Shown piece by piece: positions 63,618-64,000 of a stretch of DNA of 64,000 bases; the stretch's first letter is position 1, and each line of letters begins with the position of its first letter. A program made the position numbers and the translations under genes. Under the pieces are notes generated by a model. The model was not told the origin of the DNA, ran no database searches, and worked only from the letters and a program-made list of their open reading frames with translations. Source of the stretch: Eutreptiella sp. 'Long Island Sound 2002' (lineage: Eukaryota > Euglenozoa > Euglenophyceae > Eutreptiales > Eutreptiaceae); NCBI GenBank assembly GCA_964036045.1, contig OZ038379.1:71826719-71890718 (forward strand), in the 5' to 3' direction.

Positions 63618-64000
63618 ATGACGCTGGATCTGGAGGAGGTCGGCAGGGGCAGCAGTGGGGACAGTGGCCCCACCGCCTACCGGCGAAGGAGGGGTAAGGG
63701 GAAGACCCCCGAGAGGGCACGGAGGCCAGCGGGCGGACATCCCCACGACTCCGACCCCTTCTTCACCACCAGCGACGGGGATGGACGAGACCGCCGACAT
63801 CGCCGAGGAGTGGCTGGAGGAGGAGACCGAGATGTCCCCATGGAGCCGGAGGGTGAGGGTGAGGATCTCCCTCCTCCCTACCGCAGCTCGGAGTCTTCCG
63901 CGTGCGAGACCGAGACGACCAGGTGGGGCGACATGGATGAGGATGAGGACATGGACTTTGGTTACACGGAGAAGCCCCCATCCTTGGACCCACCAAGGGG
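63618..64000 (+). CDS. Start of an unidentified ORF running off the window
   Basis: ATG 63618 follows an in-frame TGA at 63585-63587, and the frame stays open for the remaining 127 codons. The protein is disordered: LDLEEVGRGSSGDSG, a basic stretch (RRRRGKGKTPERARR), HDSDPFFTTSDGDGRD, and an acidic end (DMDEDEDMDFG). The position just outside the inverted-repeat element and the texture would suit a retroelement gag or ORF1 N-terminus, but nothing identifies it. On the opposite strand the open frames look like shadows. Confidence 0.45.
   Translation, partial: MTLDLEEVGRGSSGDSGPTAYRRRRGKGKTPERARRPAGGHPHDSDPFFTTSDGDGRDRRHRRGVAGGGDRDVPMEPEGEGEDLPPPYRSSESSACETETTRWGDMDEDEDMDFGYTEKPPSLDPPR

Overview
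The window is a nested repeat landscape from a nuclear eukaryotic genome. Every coding segment I can recognise belongs to a retroelement; I see no host gene, rRNA or functional tRNA gene. The mix (Ty3/gypsy elements with chromodomain-like ends, a Penelope-like element, several RNase H-bearing LINEs, long tandem arrays, and strong GC mosaicism) suggests a large-genome alga or other protist. The one primer-binding site I can read, TGGTAGCAGAG, matches the 3' end of an initiator tRNA-Met of the AGCAGAG type, not the ATCAGAG type of land plants. I cannot name the species.

Layout. 1-2790: 3' part of a Ty3/gypsy pol with a C-terminal chromodomain. A long untranslated tract, a polypurine tract and a ~257-bp LTR (4425-4681) follow, then a gag-like ORF (from 4793) cut off at 5666 by Penelope-like (PLE) DNA. 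5667-9874: a PLE with its typical upstream partial copy (an inverted piece plus a direct piece) and a full copy encoding ORF1 and an RT broken by two in-frame TAG codons. 9875-12467: GC-rich LINE ORF2 C-terminal part (RNase H-like, zinc finger, long tail). 12.5-19.0 kb: very GC-rich, decayed ORF1-like and unassigned ORFs and degenerate tandem repeats. 19010-20401 and 29837-31824: two halves of a second GC-rich LINE ORF2 (RT, RNase H, zinc finger), split by a complete 9.4-kb LINE (20402-29836) with a perfect 15-bp target-site duplication. 31.8-35.5 kb: GC-rich ORFs, including a possible Ulp1-like cysteine-protease domain and an ORF1-like protein. The latter is split by a complete but decayed 13.6-kb Ty3/gypsy element (35489-49135) with two LTRs, and resumes at 49136. 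49.9-52.3 kb: GC-rich low-complexity DNA and a minisatellite. 52.3-56.2 kb: mostly unassigned. 56225-63540: an apparent foldback/TIR element with ~300-bp inverted ends around three tandem 1.72-kb units. 63618-64000: the start of an unidentified ORF that runs off the window.

The most interesting item is the 20.4-29.8 kb LINE. Between its ORF1 and its endonuclease-RT-RNase H ORF2 it carries a well-preserved AlkB-type 2-oxoglutarate/Fe(II) dioxygenase domain, with HxD, distal His and RxxxxxR all present. The domain lies in the same frame as ORF1 and is separated from it by a single TAA. A 30-bp copy of this LINE's 3' end, flanked by its own 15-bp duplication, sits inside the 3' LTR of the gypsy element, so the family was mobile after that element inserted.

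Relative order of events from nesting: GC-rich LINEs first; then the AlkB LINE into one of them and the gypsy element into another; then the 30-bp LINE insertion into the gypsy 3' LTR.
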